From contig JBCDLG010000081.1 in NCBI GenBank assembly GCA_038745625.1, forward strand, positions 1 through 15,043: a stretch of DNA of 15,043 nucleotides, in the 5' to 3' direction. A program made the position numbers and the translations under genes. Below are positions 1-6,797 of this stretch, one piece after another (position 1 is the stretch's first letter; each line of letters opens with the position of its first letter). The notes under the pieces are model-generated. The model was not told the origin of the DNA, ran no database searches, and saw only the letters and a program-made list of their open reading frames with translations. This DNA comes from Parvularcula sp038745625 (GTDB lineage Bacteria > Pseudomonadota > Alphaproteobacteria > Caulobacterales > Parvularculaceae).

Positions 1-1
1 T

Positions 2-190
2 GGCGACGATATCGACGCCTTGATCCAAGTGGGTACAAACCTCTCCATGATGCGCCTAGCTGGCGAGATGGAAGCCCTCCTCGCCAAACCGGTGATCGCT
101 ATCAATGCAGCCACCTACTGGCACGCTCTCCGCGCAAACGGTCTACCTGATCAGATCACCGGATTTGGGCAGCTCCTCGCCGCTCATTAG
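2..190 (+). CDS. Arylmalonate decarboxylase / maleate isomerase-like protein (Asp/Glu racemase superfamily), C-terminal end only
   Basis: An open frame enters from the left edge and ends at TAG (188-190), giving the last 62 residues. They read GDDIDALIQVGTNLSMMRL, then a KPVIAINAATYWHALR stretch, and finish GFGQLLAAH. This pattern is the C-terminal half of the arylmalonate decarboxylase/maleate cis-trans isomerase branch of the Asp/Glu racemase superfamily, whose members isomerise, racemise or decarboxylate small carboxylates using cysteine acid-base chemistry. In well-known members the second catalytic Cys sits just before a TNL-like motif. Here that position is Gly (QVGTNL), so this copy may rely on a single, unseen N-terminal cysteine. 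The gene converges on the SDR gene with only 11 bp between stop codons. The exact reaction cannot be told from this fragment. Confidence 0.72.
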   Translation, partial: GDDIDALIQVGTNLSMMRLAGEMEALLAKPVIAINAATYWHALRANGLPDQITGFGQLLAAH

Positions 191-201
191 ATGAGGGCTG
201 A

Positions 202-960
202 CTATTCTGCCGTCCAGCCACCATCGACCTTCAACGCCGATCCCGTGACCAAGGACGAAGCGTCGGATGCAAGGTACAAAACCGCGCCCGCGACTTCGTC
301 CGGAAGACCAATTCGCCCCAATTTGATCTTTGACAGAACGCTGGCTTTGAAGTCCGCATCTTCAAAAAACGGCCTGGTCAGTTCCGTCTCGACGAACGTA
401 GGGCAGATGGTGTTCACACGAATGCCATGCGGGCCGAGCTCAATCGCCATCGCCTTGGTATACCCCTCAACGGCGTGCTTAGATGCGCAATAGGCCGCAC
501 GCTGCACACCGCCTACCACGCCCATCTGGGACGACATGGTGATGATTGACCCTGGCCGTTGTCGCGCAACAAGGTCCTTCGCGACCGCTTGGGCGAGAAA
601 GAACGAGCCGCGGGTGTTGGTGCTCATCACATCATCAAAATAGACGGGGCTCACGTCTAAACAGTGCGCCAGACGATTGATCCCAGCATTGTTCACCAGG
701 ACATCAAACGGTCCGTGTGCTTCGACGAACTGAGAGAACTCCTTCACCTCGCGAACGTCGAGCACATGGCTGGTCGCCTTGCGCCCCTCGGCACGAATTG
801 CAGCCGCGGCAGCTGAGGTTTCTTCACTGCTAAGCGCGGTGAGCGTGACGTCTGCTCCTGCTTCGCTCAGGGCCTTTGCGGCCGCGAGGCCAATCCCGCG
901 ACTGGCGCCGGTGATGAGCGCAGACTTTCCATCAAGCCGGAACTTGTCGTGGATCGTCAT
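202..960 (-). CDS. SDR family NAD(P)-dependent oxidoreductase
   Basis: This 252-residue protein has the standard length and layout of a classical short-chain dehydrogenase/reductase. The TGASRGIG dinucleotide-binding motif lies at residues 17-24, NNAG at 90-93, the catalytic Ser at 143/144, and the YxxxK pair as Y157-CAS-K161. The C-terminal part ends with the usual SALKVDGGW signature. No Asp ends the second beta strand (the loop reads TALSSEE), so NAD versus NADP preference is unclear. The ATG overlaps the stop of the upstream HisD-like gene as ATGA, so the two are probably translationally coupled and act in one pathway, perhaps oxidising the secondary alcohol of the same substrate. The annotation as an SDR is secure; the substrate is unknown. 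Confidence 0.93.
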   Translation of the reverse strand: MTIHDKFRLDGKSALITGASRGIGLAAAKALSEAGADVTLTALSSEETSAAAAAIRAEGRKATSHVLDVREVKEFSQFVEAHGPFDVLVNNAGINRLAHCLDVSPVYFDDVMSTNTRGSFFLAQAVAKDLVARQRPGSIITMSSQMGVVGGVQRAAYCASKHAVEGYTKAMAIELGPHGIRVNTICPTFVETELTRPFFEDADFKASVLSKIKLGRIGLPDEVAGAVLYLASDASSLVTGSALKVDGGWTAE

Positions 961-2273
961 ACCGCATCCTTCACCGTGGCAGCTGCGCCATAGGGCACGT
1001 TGTCTCCGCCATACCGCCGCACTCGGACATTCGCCTGCTCAGCATGGCCGACAAACCCTTCGAGCATGCAGAGGCGCGAGCAGTAGCGGCCAATTTCAGC
1101 GCTTGCTTCATCAGTCAGGATGCGCTGATAGGTGCACGTCTTGATGAACTTTCCGACCCACAAACCGCCTGTGTAGCGCGCCGCTTTCATTGTTGGCAGG
1201 GTGTGATTGGTGCCAATGACCTTGTCACCATACGACACATTCGTACGCGGCCCTAGGAACAGAGCGCCGTAATTGGTCATGTTTTCAAGAAAATAGTCAG
1301 GGTCACGCGTCATGACCTGGACGTGTTCCGAAGCGATGCGATCGGCCTCGCGCACCATCTCTTCCTCGTCGTCACAGACGATCACCTCACCATAGTTCTC
1401 CCAGGCTGGGCGCGCGATATCGGCAGTAGGCAGAATGTCCAGAAGACGCTCGACCTCAGCAATCGTATCACGGGCCAGCCTCTCTGAATTGGTCAGCAGC
1501 ACCGCGGGAGATGTCGGTCCGTGCTCAGCCTGGCCCAGAAGATCGGTCGCACAGATTTCGCCATCGACTGTGTCATCAGCGATGATCATCGTCTCTGTCG
1601 GACCCGCGACAAGATCGATCCCGACCCGACCATAAAGCTGCCTTTTTGCCTCCGCGACATAGGCATTGCCAGGCCCGACAATCATATCCACGGGCAAGAG
1701 ATCACCCGCGCCTAGGGCCATGGCCCCGACCGCTTGCACGCCGCCCAGCACGAGAATTTCATCCGCACCCGCTAGATGCATCGCCGCAACGATTGCCGGA
1801 TGTGCACCGCCTTCATGCGGCGGTGCGGCGGCCACAACGCGCTTCACGCCAGCGACCTTGGCCGTCACAACGCTCATGTGGGCAGAGGCCACCATCGGAT
1901 ATTTGCCGCCAGGCACATAGCAACCGACCGCGTTCACCGGGACGTTCTTATGGCCGAGCACGACGCCGGGTCGCGTCTCCACCTCCACGTCCTGCAATGC
2001 AGCCTTTTGATGGCGAGCGAAATTCCGCACCTGCTCTTGGGCGAACTTGATGTCGTCAAGATCGCTCGCAGACACACGCGACATGGCGTCGTCAATCTGC
2101 GCCTGCGTCAGGCGGAATGAAGCTGGGGCCCAATCGTCGAACTGCGAAGAATAAGCGCGAACCGCCTCCTCTCCCCGACCTTCGATATCCTCGAGGATTG
2201 ACGCCACCGCAGCGCGAATCTGGCCGCCATCCGCGTTCTGGACCTTTTGCGCCGCCTTGAGAAATCGAGCCAT
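957..2273 (-). CDS. Histidinol dehydrogenase family protein (HpsN-like, probably catabolic)
   Basis: This 438-residue protein is full length for the HisD family, zinc enzymes that oxidise a primary alcohol to a carboxylate in two NAD-dependent steps. The residues equivalent to the E. coli HisD zinc ligands are all present: Q248 and H251 (GQAEHG), D350 (YGDKVIGTNH) and H410 (EGFVGHAE). The catalytic Glu-His pair is E316-H317 (ASEHVQ). Sections such as GKFIKTCTYQ and GPTSPAVLLT resemble the branch that includes sulfopropanediol 3-dehydrogenase (HpsN) more than biosynthetic HisD; this comparison is from memory. No other his gene is nearby, and the partners are an SDR and aconitase-family genes, which favours a catabolic role. 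A strong Shine-Dalgarno (AGGAGGT) lies 4 nt before the ATG. It is the first gene of a two-gene operon with the SDR. Confidence 0.9.
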   Translation of the reverse strand: MARFLKAAQKVQNADGGQIRAAVASILEDIEGRGEEAVRAYSSQFDDWAPASFRLTQAQIDDAMSRVSASDLDDIKFAQEQVRNFARHQKAALQDVEVETRPGVVLGHKNVPVNAVGCYVPGGKYPMVASAHMSVVTAKVAGVKRVVAAAPPHEGGAHPAIVAAMHLAGADEILVLGGVQAVGAMALGAGDLLPVDMIVGPGNAYVAEAKRQLYGRVGIDLVAGPTETMIIADDTVDGEICATDLLGQAEHGPTSPAVLLTNSERLARDTIAEVERLLDILPTADIARPAWENYGEVIVCDDEEEMVREADRIASEHVQVMTRDPDYFLENMTNYGALFLGPRTNVSYGDKVIGTNHTLPTMKAARYTGGLWVGKFIKTCTYQRILTDEASAEIGRYCSRLCMLEGFVGHAEQANVRVRRYGGDNVPYGAAATVKDAV

Positions 2274-2471
2274 GGATACCTCCTCACATCGCGCACATTG
2301 CTGCGCGTGTGCTGTTACGTGCTTTTTGATCGTTTACGGAGAAAATAACGATTTTCCGATCGATGAGTGTTCGTCTGTTCGCTGTTCGGACAATCGCACC
2401 CTCAAGGGGCGCCTGCCGGCGGGGGCACCTGTATTGAACGTCAGGCGTTGAGAGCGATGGCGGACTGGATC
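2274..2471. promoter_or_regulatory. Divergent intergenic region between the HisD-like and LeuC-like genes
   Basis: This roughly 200-bp non-coding gap must hold the promoters for the minus-strand hisD-like/SDR operon and the plus-strand leuCD-like operon. It contains the ribosome binding site of the HisD-like gene (2278-2284, minus strand) and an AT-rich dyad around 2329-2358 described separately. I could not place convincing -35/-10 pairs on either strand. The rightmost part could be coding if the LeuC-like protein starts further upstream; an in-frame ATG lies at 2457, and the frame is open from 2367, but those residues do not resemble LeuC. Confidence 0.6.
2329..2358. promoter_or_regulatory. 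AT-rich dyad, possible regulator binding site
   Basis: ATCGTT (2329-2334) and AACGAT (2347-2352) form a perfect 6-bp inverted repeat with 12 bp between the arms. An overlapping hairpin pairs 2337-2346 with 2351-2358 (CGG...AAAAT against ATTTTCCG) with a 2-nt bulge and a 4-nt loop. It is the most AT-rich part of the gap, about 55 bp upstream of the HisD-like start. Spacing and position would suit a LysR-type or similar dimeric regulator shared by the two operons, but no regulator gene is in the window. Confidence 0.35.
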
Positions 2472-3884
2472 ATGTCGGCTAAAGGCAAGACACTTTATGA
2501 GAAGATCTGGGATGCCCATGTGGTTGCTCCCCTCTCTGACGATGCCTCGTTGATCTATATTGATCGGCACCTCGTGCAGGAGGTATCGAGCCCACAGGCA
2601 TTCGATGGTCTGATTGAGCGAGGCCTGAAGCTTCGCCGGCCCGACGCCCATATCGCCGTTCCCGATCACGCCGTGCCCACCTTCGATCGCGGCAAGACCG
2701 ATCCGCTGAGTATGACGGCCAAACAGGTGGCTCGGCTCGAAGACAACGCTCGGCGCTTTGCCATTCCGTATATGGCGATGGGCGATGATCGCCACGGTAT
2801 TGTGCATATCATCGGGCCTGAGCTCGGCTTCACGCTTCCCGGCGTCACACTCGTATGCGGGGATAGCCACACGAGCACGCATGGTGCATTCGGCGCGTTG
2901 GCTTTCGGCATTGGCACCAGCGAGTGCGAATGCGTGTTCGCCACCCAGACGCTTCGTCAGAGCAAGCTCAAGACGATGCGGATCGAGATCACGGGGACGC
3001 TTCAACCGGGCGTTTCCGTCAAAGACGTGATCCTCGCGATCATTGCGAAGATCGGAACTGATGGCGCGAAAGGGTACGCCGTTGAGTATACCGGCGATAC
3101 CGTCCGTAACATGACGATGGAAGAGCGGATGACGCTCTGCAACATGTCGATTGAGGCAGGTGCACGGATTGGCTTGGTGGCCCCTGACGAGACGACTTTC
3201 GCCTATCTTAAGGGGCGCGACTGGAGCCCGACTGGCGATAAATGGCTCCAAGCGGTCGAAGCGTGGCGCCATCTTCCGTCAGACCCCGGCGCCCTCTTCG
3301 ACAAGGAAACATCCATCGATGTCACTGATCTCGCCCCCCAGGTGAGCTGGGGAACAACACCCGCCGACTGCGTCCCGATCACGGGGCAAACACCCGTGTC
3401 AGCCCTGATCAAAGATCAACCAGCCCAAGAGCGTGTGCGGCAAAGCCTCCAATACATGGATATGCCGGAGGGTGCGAATATCGAGGGAACGCCGATCGAC
3501 CAGGTCTTTATTGGTTCCTGTACGAATGGCCGAATCGAAGACCTTCGCCGTGCCGCCGCCATTGCGAAAGGGCGGCGCGTCGCCGATCGCGTCCATGCCA
3601 TTGTCGTACCTGGGTCGGAGGCCGTTCGCCTGCAGGCTGAACGCGAAGGCCTGCACGAAACGTTCAGGCAAGCGGGTTTTCAATGGCGCCAGCCGGGATG
3701 CTCCATGTGCGTCGCGATGAACGACGACCGGCTCAAGCCAGGCGAACGCGCCGCCTCAACCTCCAATCGCAATTTTGAGGGCCGACAGGGACCAGGCGGC
3801 AGAACACACCTGGTCAGTCCAGAGATGGCTGCCGCAGCGGCGATCAGAGGATATCTTACGGATGTCCGTACAATGATGAGATGA
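2472..3884 (+). CDS. leuC: 3-isopropylmalate dehydratase large subunit-like (LeuC family) hydro-lyase
   Basis: The product is 470 residues from this ATG, close to the roughly 466 residues of E. coli LeuC, and matches it end to end: KTLYEKIWDAHVV at the start, IDRHLVQEV, the VCGDSHTSTHGAFGALAFGIGTSE block, MTLCNMSIEAGA, and STSNRNFEGRQG near the C-terminus. The three [4Fe-4S] cysteines are present at C350 (IGSCTNGRIEDLR), C410 and C413 (PGCSMCVAMN). Family members add or remove water on hydroxy-dicarboxylates. No leuA or leuB is adjacent, so the substrate may be another malate derivative such as citraconate/2-methylmalate or dimethylmalate (inference). The start was chosen by similarity; ATG 2457 would add five residues, and neither start has a strong ribosome site. 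The stop overlaps the LeuD-like start (ATGA). Confidence 0.9.
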   Translation: MSAKGKTLYEKIWDAHVVAPLSDDASLIYIDRHLVQEVSSPQAFDGLIERGLKLRRPDAHIAVPDHAVPTFDRGKTDPLSMTAKQVARLEDNARRFAIPYMAMGDDRHGIVHIIGPELGFTLPGVTLVCGDSHTSTHGAFGALAFGIGTSECECVFATQTLRQSKLKTMRIEITGTLQPGVSVKDVILAIIAKIGTDGAKGYAVEYTGDTVRNMTMEERMTLCNMSIEAGARIGLVAPDETTFAYLKGRDWSPTGDKWLQAVEAWRHLPSDPGALFDKETSIDVTDLAPQVSWGTTPADCVPITGQTPVSALIKDQPAQERVRQSLQYMDMPEGANIEGTPIDQVFIGSCTNGRIEDLRRAAAIAKGRRVADRVHAIVVPGSEAVRLQAEREGLHETFRQAGFQWRQPGCSMCVAMNDDRLKPGERAASTSNRNFEGRQGPGGRTHLVSPEMAAAAAIRGYLTDVRTMMR

Positions 3885-4504
3885 TGATCATGAGGCCTTT
3901 CAAAACGGTCACCAGTGTCGCAGCCGCGATTCTCCAAACCGATATCGACACCGATATCATCTTCCCGGCTCGCTTTTTGGTGACCCTGGACAAGAAGGGT
4001 CTCGGAAAATATGCCTTCTACGAATGGCGTCATAAGCGTGAATCTCGCGATACATTTGTGCTCGACAAGGAGCCGTTCAGCGGAGCCGAGATCCTGGTGG
4101 TCGGTGAAAAGTTTGGTGTCGGATCAAGCCGTGAGCACGCTGTTTGGTCGCTCGCTGATCTCGGGATCCGCTGCATCATCGCGCCGAGCTTCGGCGAGAT
4201 CTTCTACTCCAACTGCTTCAAAAATGGTGTGCTGCCGGTCACCTTGCCAAAGGACGCACACGCTCACGCGATGCGCGCGGCGCAGCTAGGTGAAACGCTG
4301 CACGTCGATCTCATCACCAACCACGTCGCGATTCCCGGTGCCGAAGCGATCAGCTTTGAAATACCGGCTGATCGGCGGCTTGCATTGCTCAACGGCCTTG
4401 ATGAGATCGGCACGATCCTAGCAGATCACGAAGACGCCATTGCAGGCTTCGAGAACAGGCAAAGACAATCAGCACCCTGGCTTTTTTCCAATACCGATTT
4501 TTGA
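3881..4504 (+). CDS. leuD: 3-isopropylmalate dehydratase small subunit-like (LeuD family)
   Basis: This 207-residue protein has the normal length for the swivel-domain small subunit that pairs with LeuC-type large subunits. Recognisable blocks are TDIDTDIIFPARFL near residue 20, DKKGLGKYAFYEWR, the substrate-contacting GVGSSREHAVWSLADLGIR loop, and IIAPSFGEIFYSNCFKNGVLP. The loop begins GVG where many LeuD proteins have GCG. The ATG overlaps the LeuC-like stop by 4 bp, so equimolar coupled expression is expected; alternative in-frame ATGs at 3884 and 3890 would shorten it by one or three residues. With its partner it forms a heterodimeric hydro-lyase/isomerase; a leucine role is possible but not supported by the neighbours. 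Confidence 0.9.
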   Translation: MMIMRPFKTVTSVAAAILQTDIDTDIIFPARFLVTLDKKGLGKYAFYEWRHKRESRDTFVLDKEPFSGAEILVVGEKFGVGSSREHAVWSLADLGIRCIIAPSFGEIFYSNCFKNGVLPVTLPKDAHAHAMRAAQLGETLHVDLITNHVAIPGAEAISFEIPADRRLALLNGLDEIGTILADHEDAIAGFENRQRQSAPWLFSNTDF

Positions 4505-4514
4505 TCATTCAGCC

Positions 4515-4539
4515 CGCATCATCGTTATCCTTTGATGCG
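4515..4539. terminator. Possible bidirectional terminator hairpin
   Basis: Between the convergent leuD-like and P1 peptidase genes, CGCATCA (4515-4521) and TGATGCG (4533-4539) form a perfect 7-bp stem with an 11-nt loop. There is no clear T-tract on either side, so it is a weak intrinsic terminator at best. Its location between two convergent stop codons is the main support. Confidence 0.35.
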
Positions 4540-4565
4540 CCTTCGAAAAGATGCTCGTTGACCAG

Positions 4566-5588
4566 TCAGTAGGCCTTCGCGCTGGACGGAAAGGGATAAC
4601 GTTCCAGTTGACCCACGGAGGTGATCACGGTCTCGGCCGCCACCATGGCGTTGAGCACCGCCTCCTCAGACGCCGCCACCACAGCTTCAAAGAGCGGGTC
4701 CATCGCGCTGTTGGGGATGTCGTCACCAGAGAGCTCAAAAGACGGCTGGTCTGATCGCGGACGGCCTTGGGCGCGGAAGGCAATGGCGTAGTCGCCAGAA
4801 CCATTGGGCATGACCGAGCCTGTGCGGGCGACGCCGAGCAAGGAACGCGACGCCATACGCCCTAGGTTTCTTGGGCCAACGGGCACGTCCGTGGCGACAA
4901 CCATGATTATCGATCCGTGGGCAACGCCGTTTGACTTGACGGTAGGGCTGGCCGTGACACGGAACCCTCGCGGGGCAAACCTTCCTGGTATGTTTGTCAC
5001 CGTCAGCACCCCGACCGTTGCCTGCTTGCCGCCCAGTCTCACCACCCGTGAAGAGCTGCCAACACCGCCTTTCCAGCCATAGGCCTCTCCCCCGGCACCC
5101 GCGCCCACATTGCCCTCGGCGACGTCAGCTGTCGCAGCGCTGAGCGCCTCGATAACATGCTGGGGACGGACCTGACGTTCACGGATCGCATTCACCTTGC
5201 CGTCGTTGATCTCTCCCACGACGGGGTTCACTGATCGCGCCTCCCCGTTGTGCTGGAGCGTCCAGTCGATCAGTCCCGACGCCGCCTCCGGCGCACTCAG
5301 CGTGTTGGTGATCGCGATGGGCGTTTCCAACTCGCCCAGCTCCATGACTTGCGACAATCCGATGAACTTGCCGTAGCCATTGCCGACATGAACCATGGCT
5401 GGCACGGGCTCGGAAAAGACGTTTCCTCCATGAGGCCTTATCACAGTGACGCCGGTTTGGAGGCCTTCGTCTGGCTTGGACAGGGTGACATGCCCGACGG
5501 TCACGCCCGCGACATCGCCGATCGTATTGCGCCGTCCTGTCATCCCGCGATCAGGGATCAGCCCTTTTTTGTAAGCACTTCCCGTCAT
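4566..5588 (-). CDS. P1 family peptidase (DmpA/BapA-type N-terminal-nucleophile aminopeptidase)
   Basis: This 340-residue protein begins MTGSAYKKGL and carries family blocks in order: TIGDVAGVTVGHVTL (22-36), GNGYGKFIGLSQVMELGELETPI (69-91), ITNTLS, GNVGAGAGG (159-167) and HGSIIMVVATDVPVGPRNL (224-242). In DmpA the chain self-cleaves before a Gly-Ser serine that becomes the nucleophile; the equivalent here is G225-S226. Known relatives release N-terminal D-, L- or beta-amino acids from small amides and peptides. No signal peptide is evident, so it is probably cytoplasmic. The frame is open upstream to 5834, but those codons overlap the divergent CoA-transferase gene; ATG 5588 has GAGG eight nt upstream and fits the family. 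It shares a palindromic promoter region with the divergent operon. Confidence 0.88.
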   Translation of the reverse strand: MTGSAYKKGLIPDRGMTGRRNTIGDVAGVTVGHVTLSKPDEGLQTGVTVIRPHGGNVFSEPVPAMVHVGNGYGKFIGLSQVMELGELETPIAITNTLSAPEAASGLIDWTLQHNGEARSVNPVVGEINDGKVNAIRERQVRPQHVIEALSAATADVAEGNVGAGAGGEAYGWKGGVGSSSRVVRLGGKQATVGVLTVTNIPGRFAPRGFRVTASPTVKSNGVAHGSIIMVVATDVPVGPRNLGRMASRSLLGVARTGSVMPNGSGDYAIAFRAQGRPRSDQPSFELSGDDIPNSAMDPLFEAVVAASEEAVLNAMVAAETVITSVGQLERYPFPSSAKAY

Positions 5589-5608
5589 GGACATTGCCTC
5601 AAACACTA

Positions 5609-5630
5609 ACATACGGTACGTACTGTATGT
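5609..5630. promoter_or_regulatory. 22-bp near-perfect palindrome, candidate operator in a divergent promoter
   Basis: The arms are ACATAC (5609-5614) and GTATGT (5625-5630) around a core that includes GTACGTAC (5616-5623). Of 22 positions, 20 obey dyad symmetry; only the 7th/16th pair breaks it. It is centred between the start codons of the P1 peptidase (5588, minus) and the CoA-transferase (5655, plus), where a repressor could control both. The ACATAC/GTATGT arms resemble sites bound by TetR/AcrR-type repressors, which is an inference. The half-site recurs upstream of the TonB receptor. Confidence 0.68.
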
Positions 5631-5640
5631 GTTTTCGATG

Positions 5641-5648
5641 AGGAAGGG
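5641..5648 (+). promoter_or_regulatory. Ribosome binding site fixing the GTG start of the CoA-transferase
   Basis: AGGAAGGG lies 6 nt upstream of GTG 5655 and is a good match to the anti-Shine-Dalgarno. It supports the GTG start over the out-of-frame ATG at 5638. Confidence 0.7.
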
Positions 5649-5654
5649 AACGCC

Positions 5655-6797
5655 GTGACGGCACTTTTGGAAGGTGTTCGGGTCTTGGACCTCACCAGGC
5701 TGTTGCCCGGCCCGCTTTGCACCATGCATCTGGCCGATCAGGGTGCTGAGGTCATCAAGGTGGAGGACAAAAAGCGTGGTGACTATGCCCGCTCCGACAT
5801 GGCCTTCGGGGTTTCGATGTCTCACCTCTTCCATGCGGTCAATCGGGGGAAGAGGTCGATCACGCTCGATCTGTCATCGGATGATGACCGCAACGCCTTT
5901 CTTGCTCTGGTCGATACCGCTGACGTGGTTGTGGAGAGCTTCAGGCCAGGCGTGATGGATCGGTTGGGCCTCAGCCACGCGCAGCTCCGAGCCCGCAAAC
6001 CGAGCTTGATCATCTGCGCGATGACCGCTTACGGACAGACCGGACCCTTGGCCGAGGAACCGGCCCACGACAACAATATGCTGGCGCTGAGCGGGATTGC
6101 GGATCAGTTCCCTCGCGTCGATGGCGCCGCCCATGCACCCAACTATCAGATAGCAGATGTCGCTGGCGGCTCGCTCACCGCGCTGTCGGCGATTGCGATG
6201 GCGTTGTTCCGCCGCGAACGGACAGGTGAAGGCGCAACCCTCGACATCAGCCTCAGTGAAGGAGCGGTGGCGAGCGCGGTCATGGCATTCGCGACCAAGC
6301 AGCTTCACGGCGAGTTACCGCCCGCGGGCGCGGACATTCTCACCGGCCTCCTGCCCTGCTACAACTATTATGAGACCAAGGACGGCCGCCAGATCGCCGT
6401 GGGTGCCTTGGAGCCGAAGTTCTGGGCGGCGTTCTGCGCTCTTGTTGGGCGACCGGACCTCTTGCCAAAGGGCATCGCATTGGGCGCACAGAGCGATCAG
6501 GCCAAAAAGCAAGTCGCTGACCTCTTCCGTTCCAAGACGTTTTCGGAATGGTCGGCGCTGCTCAAGGGCAGCAACACCTGCGTCACCCCAGTGCAGACAC
6601 TGGCGGAGGCGGAGGAAGACCCCCATTTCACCGCACGCGGCCTTTTCTACAAGGCCATAGACCCAAAGGATGGCGAGATGATGCGCATCGGTTCGCCCAT
6701 TGTTGTTGATGGTGTCCGCGCCAAACCGCGGTCGCCAGCGCCCCGCCAGGGCGAACACAACAAGGCCTACGTCACCCAGAAGGAGAACACGGCGTGA
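5655..6797 (+). CDS. CaiB/BaiF family (class III) CoA-transferase
   Basis: This 380-residue protein has the length and signatures of family III CoA-transferases, which move CoA between carboxylic acids through an aspartyl-CoA thioester. The N-terminus has VLDLTRLLPGPLCTMHLADQGAEVIKVE; VVVESFRPGVMDRLGL lies at about 91-106 and YGQTGP at 126-131. The probable catalytic aspartate is D168 (YQIADVAGGSLTA), matching Asp169 of formyl-CoA transferase. GEGATLDISLSEGAV follows. The start is GTG with a strong ribosome site. It is first in an operon with the beta-propeller gene (GTGA overlap) and the serine hydrolase, and is divergent from the P1 peptidase across a palindrome. The acids it uses are unknown; alpha-methylacyl-CoA racemase activity is an alternative within the family but the sequence is not specific. 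Confidence 0.92.
   Translation: MTALLEGVRVLDLTRLLPGPLCTMHLADQGAEVIKVEDKKRGDYARSDMAFGVSMSHLFHAVNRGKRSITLDLSSDDDRNAFLALVDTADVVVESFRPGVMDRLGLSHAQLRARKPSLIICAMTAYGQTGPLAEEPAHDNNMLALSGIADQFPRVDGAAHAPNYQIADVAGGSLTALSAIAMALFRRERTGEGATLDISLSEGAVASAVMAFATKQLHGELPPAGADILTGLLPCYNYYETKDGRQIAVGALEPKFWAAFCALVGRPDLLPKGIALGAQSDQAKKQVADLFRSKTFSEWSALLKGSNTCVTPVQTLAEAEEDPHFTARGLFYKAIDPKDGEMMRIGSPIVVDGVRAKPRSPAPRQGEHNKAYVTQKENTA

Noticed and set aside
2293..2312. GCACA/TGTGC inverted repeat near the HisD-like ribosome site
   Set aside because: Short 5-bp arms with a 10-bp GC-rich spacer, expected by chance in such sequence.
2334..3272. A 312-codon open frame on the minus strand overlapping the LeuC-like gene and the divergent gap
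   Set aside because: No recognisable motifs, and the opposite strand encodes a clear LeuC homologue with cluster cysteines.
957..4504. Reading this block as part of histidine and leucine biosynthesis
   Set aside because: No other his or leu genes are adjacent and the partners are an SDR and a racemase-superfamily gene; it cannot be excluded without the rest of the genome, so it is kept only as the alternative.
5589..5834. N-terminal extension of the P1 peptidase to an upstream ATG at 5834
   Set aside because: The extra 82 residues do not look like the family, overlap the CoA-transferase coding region and the palindrome, and a better start with GAGG spacing exists at 5588.
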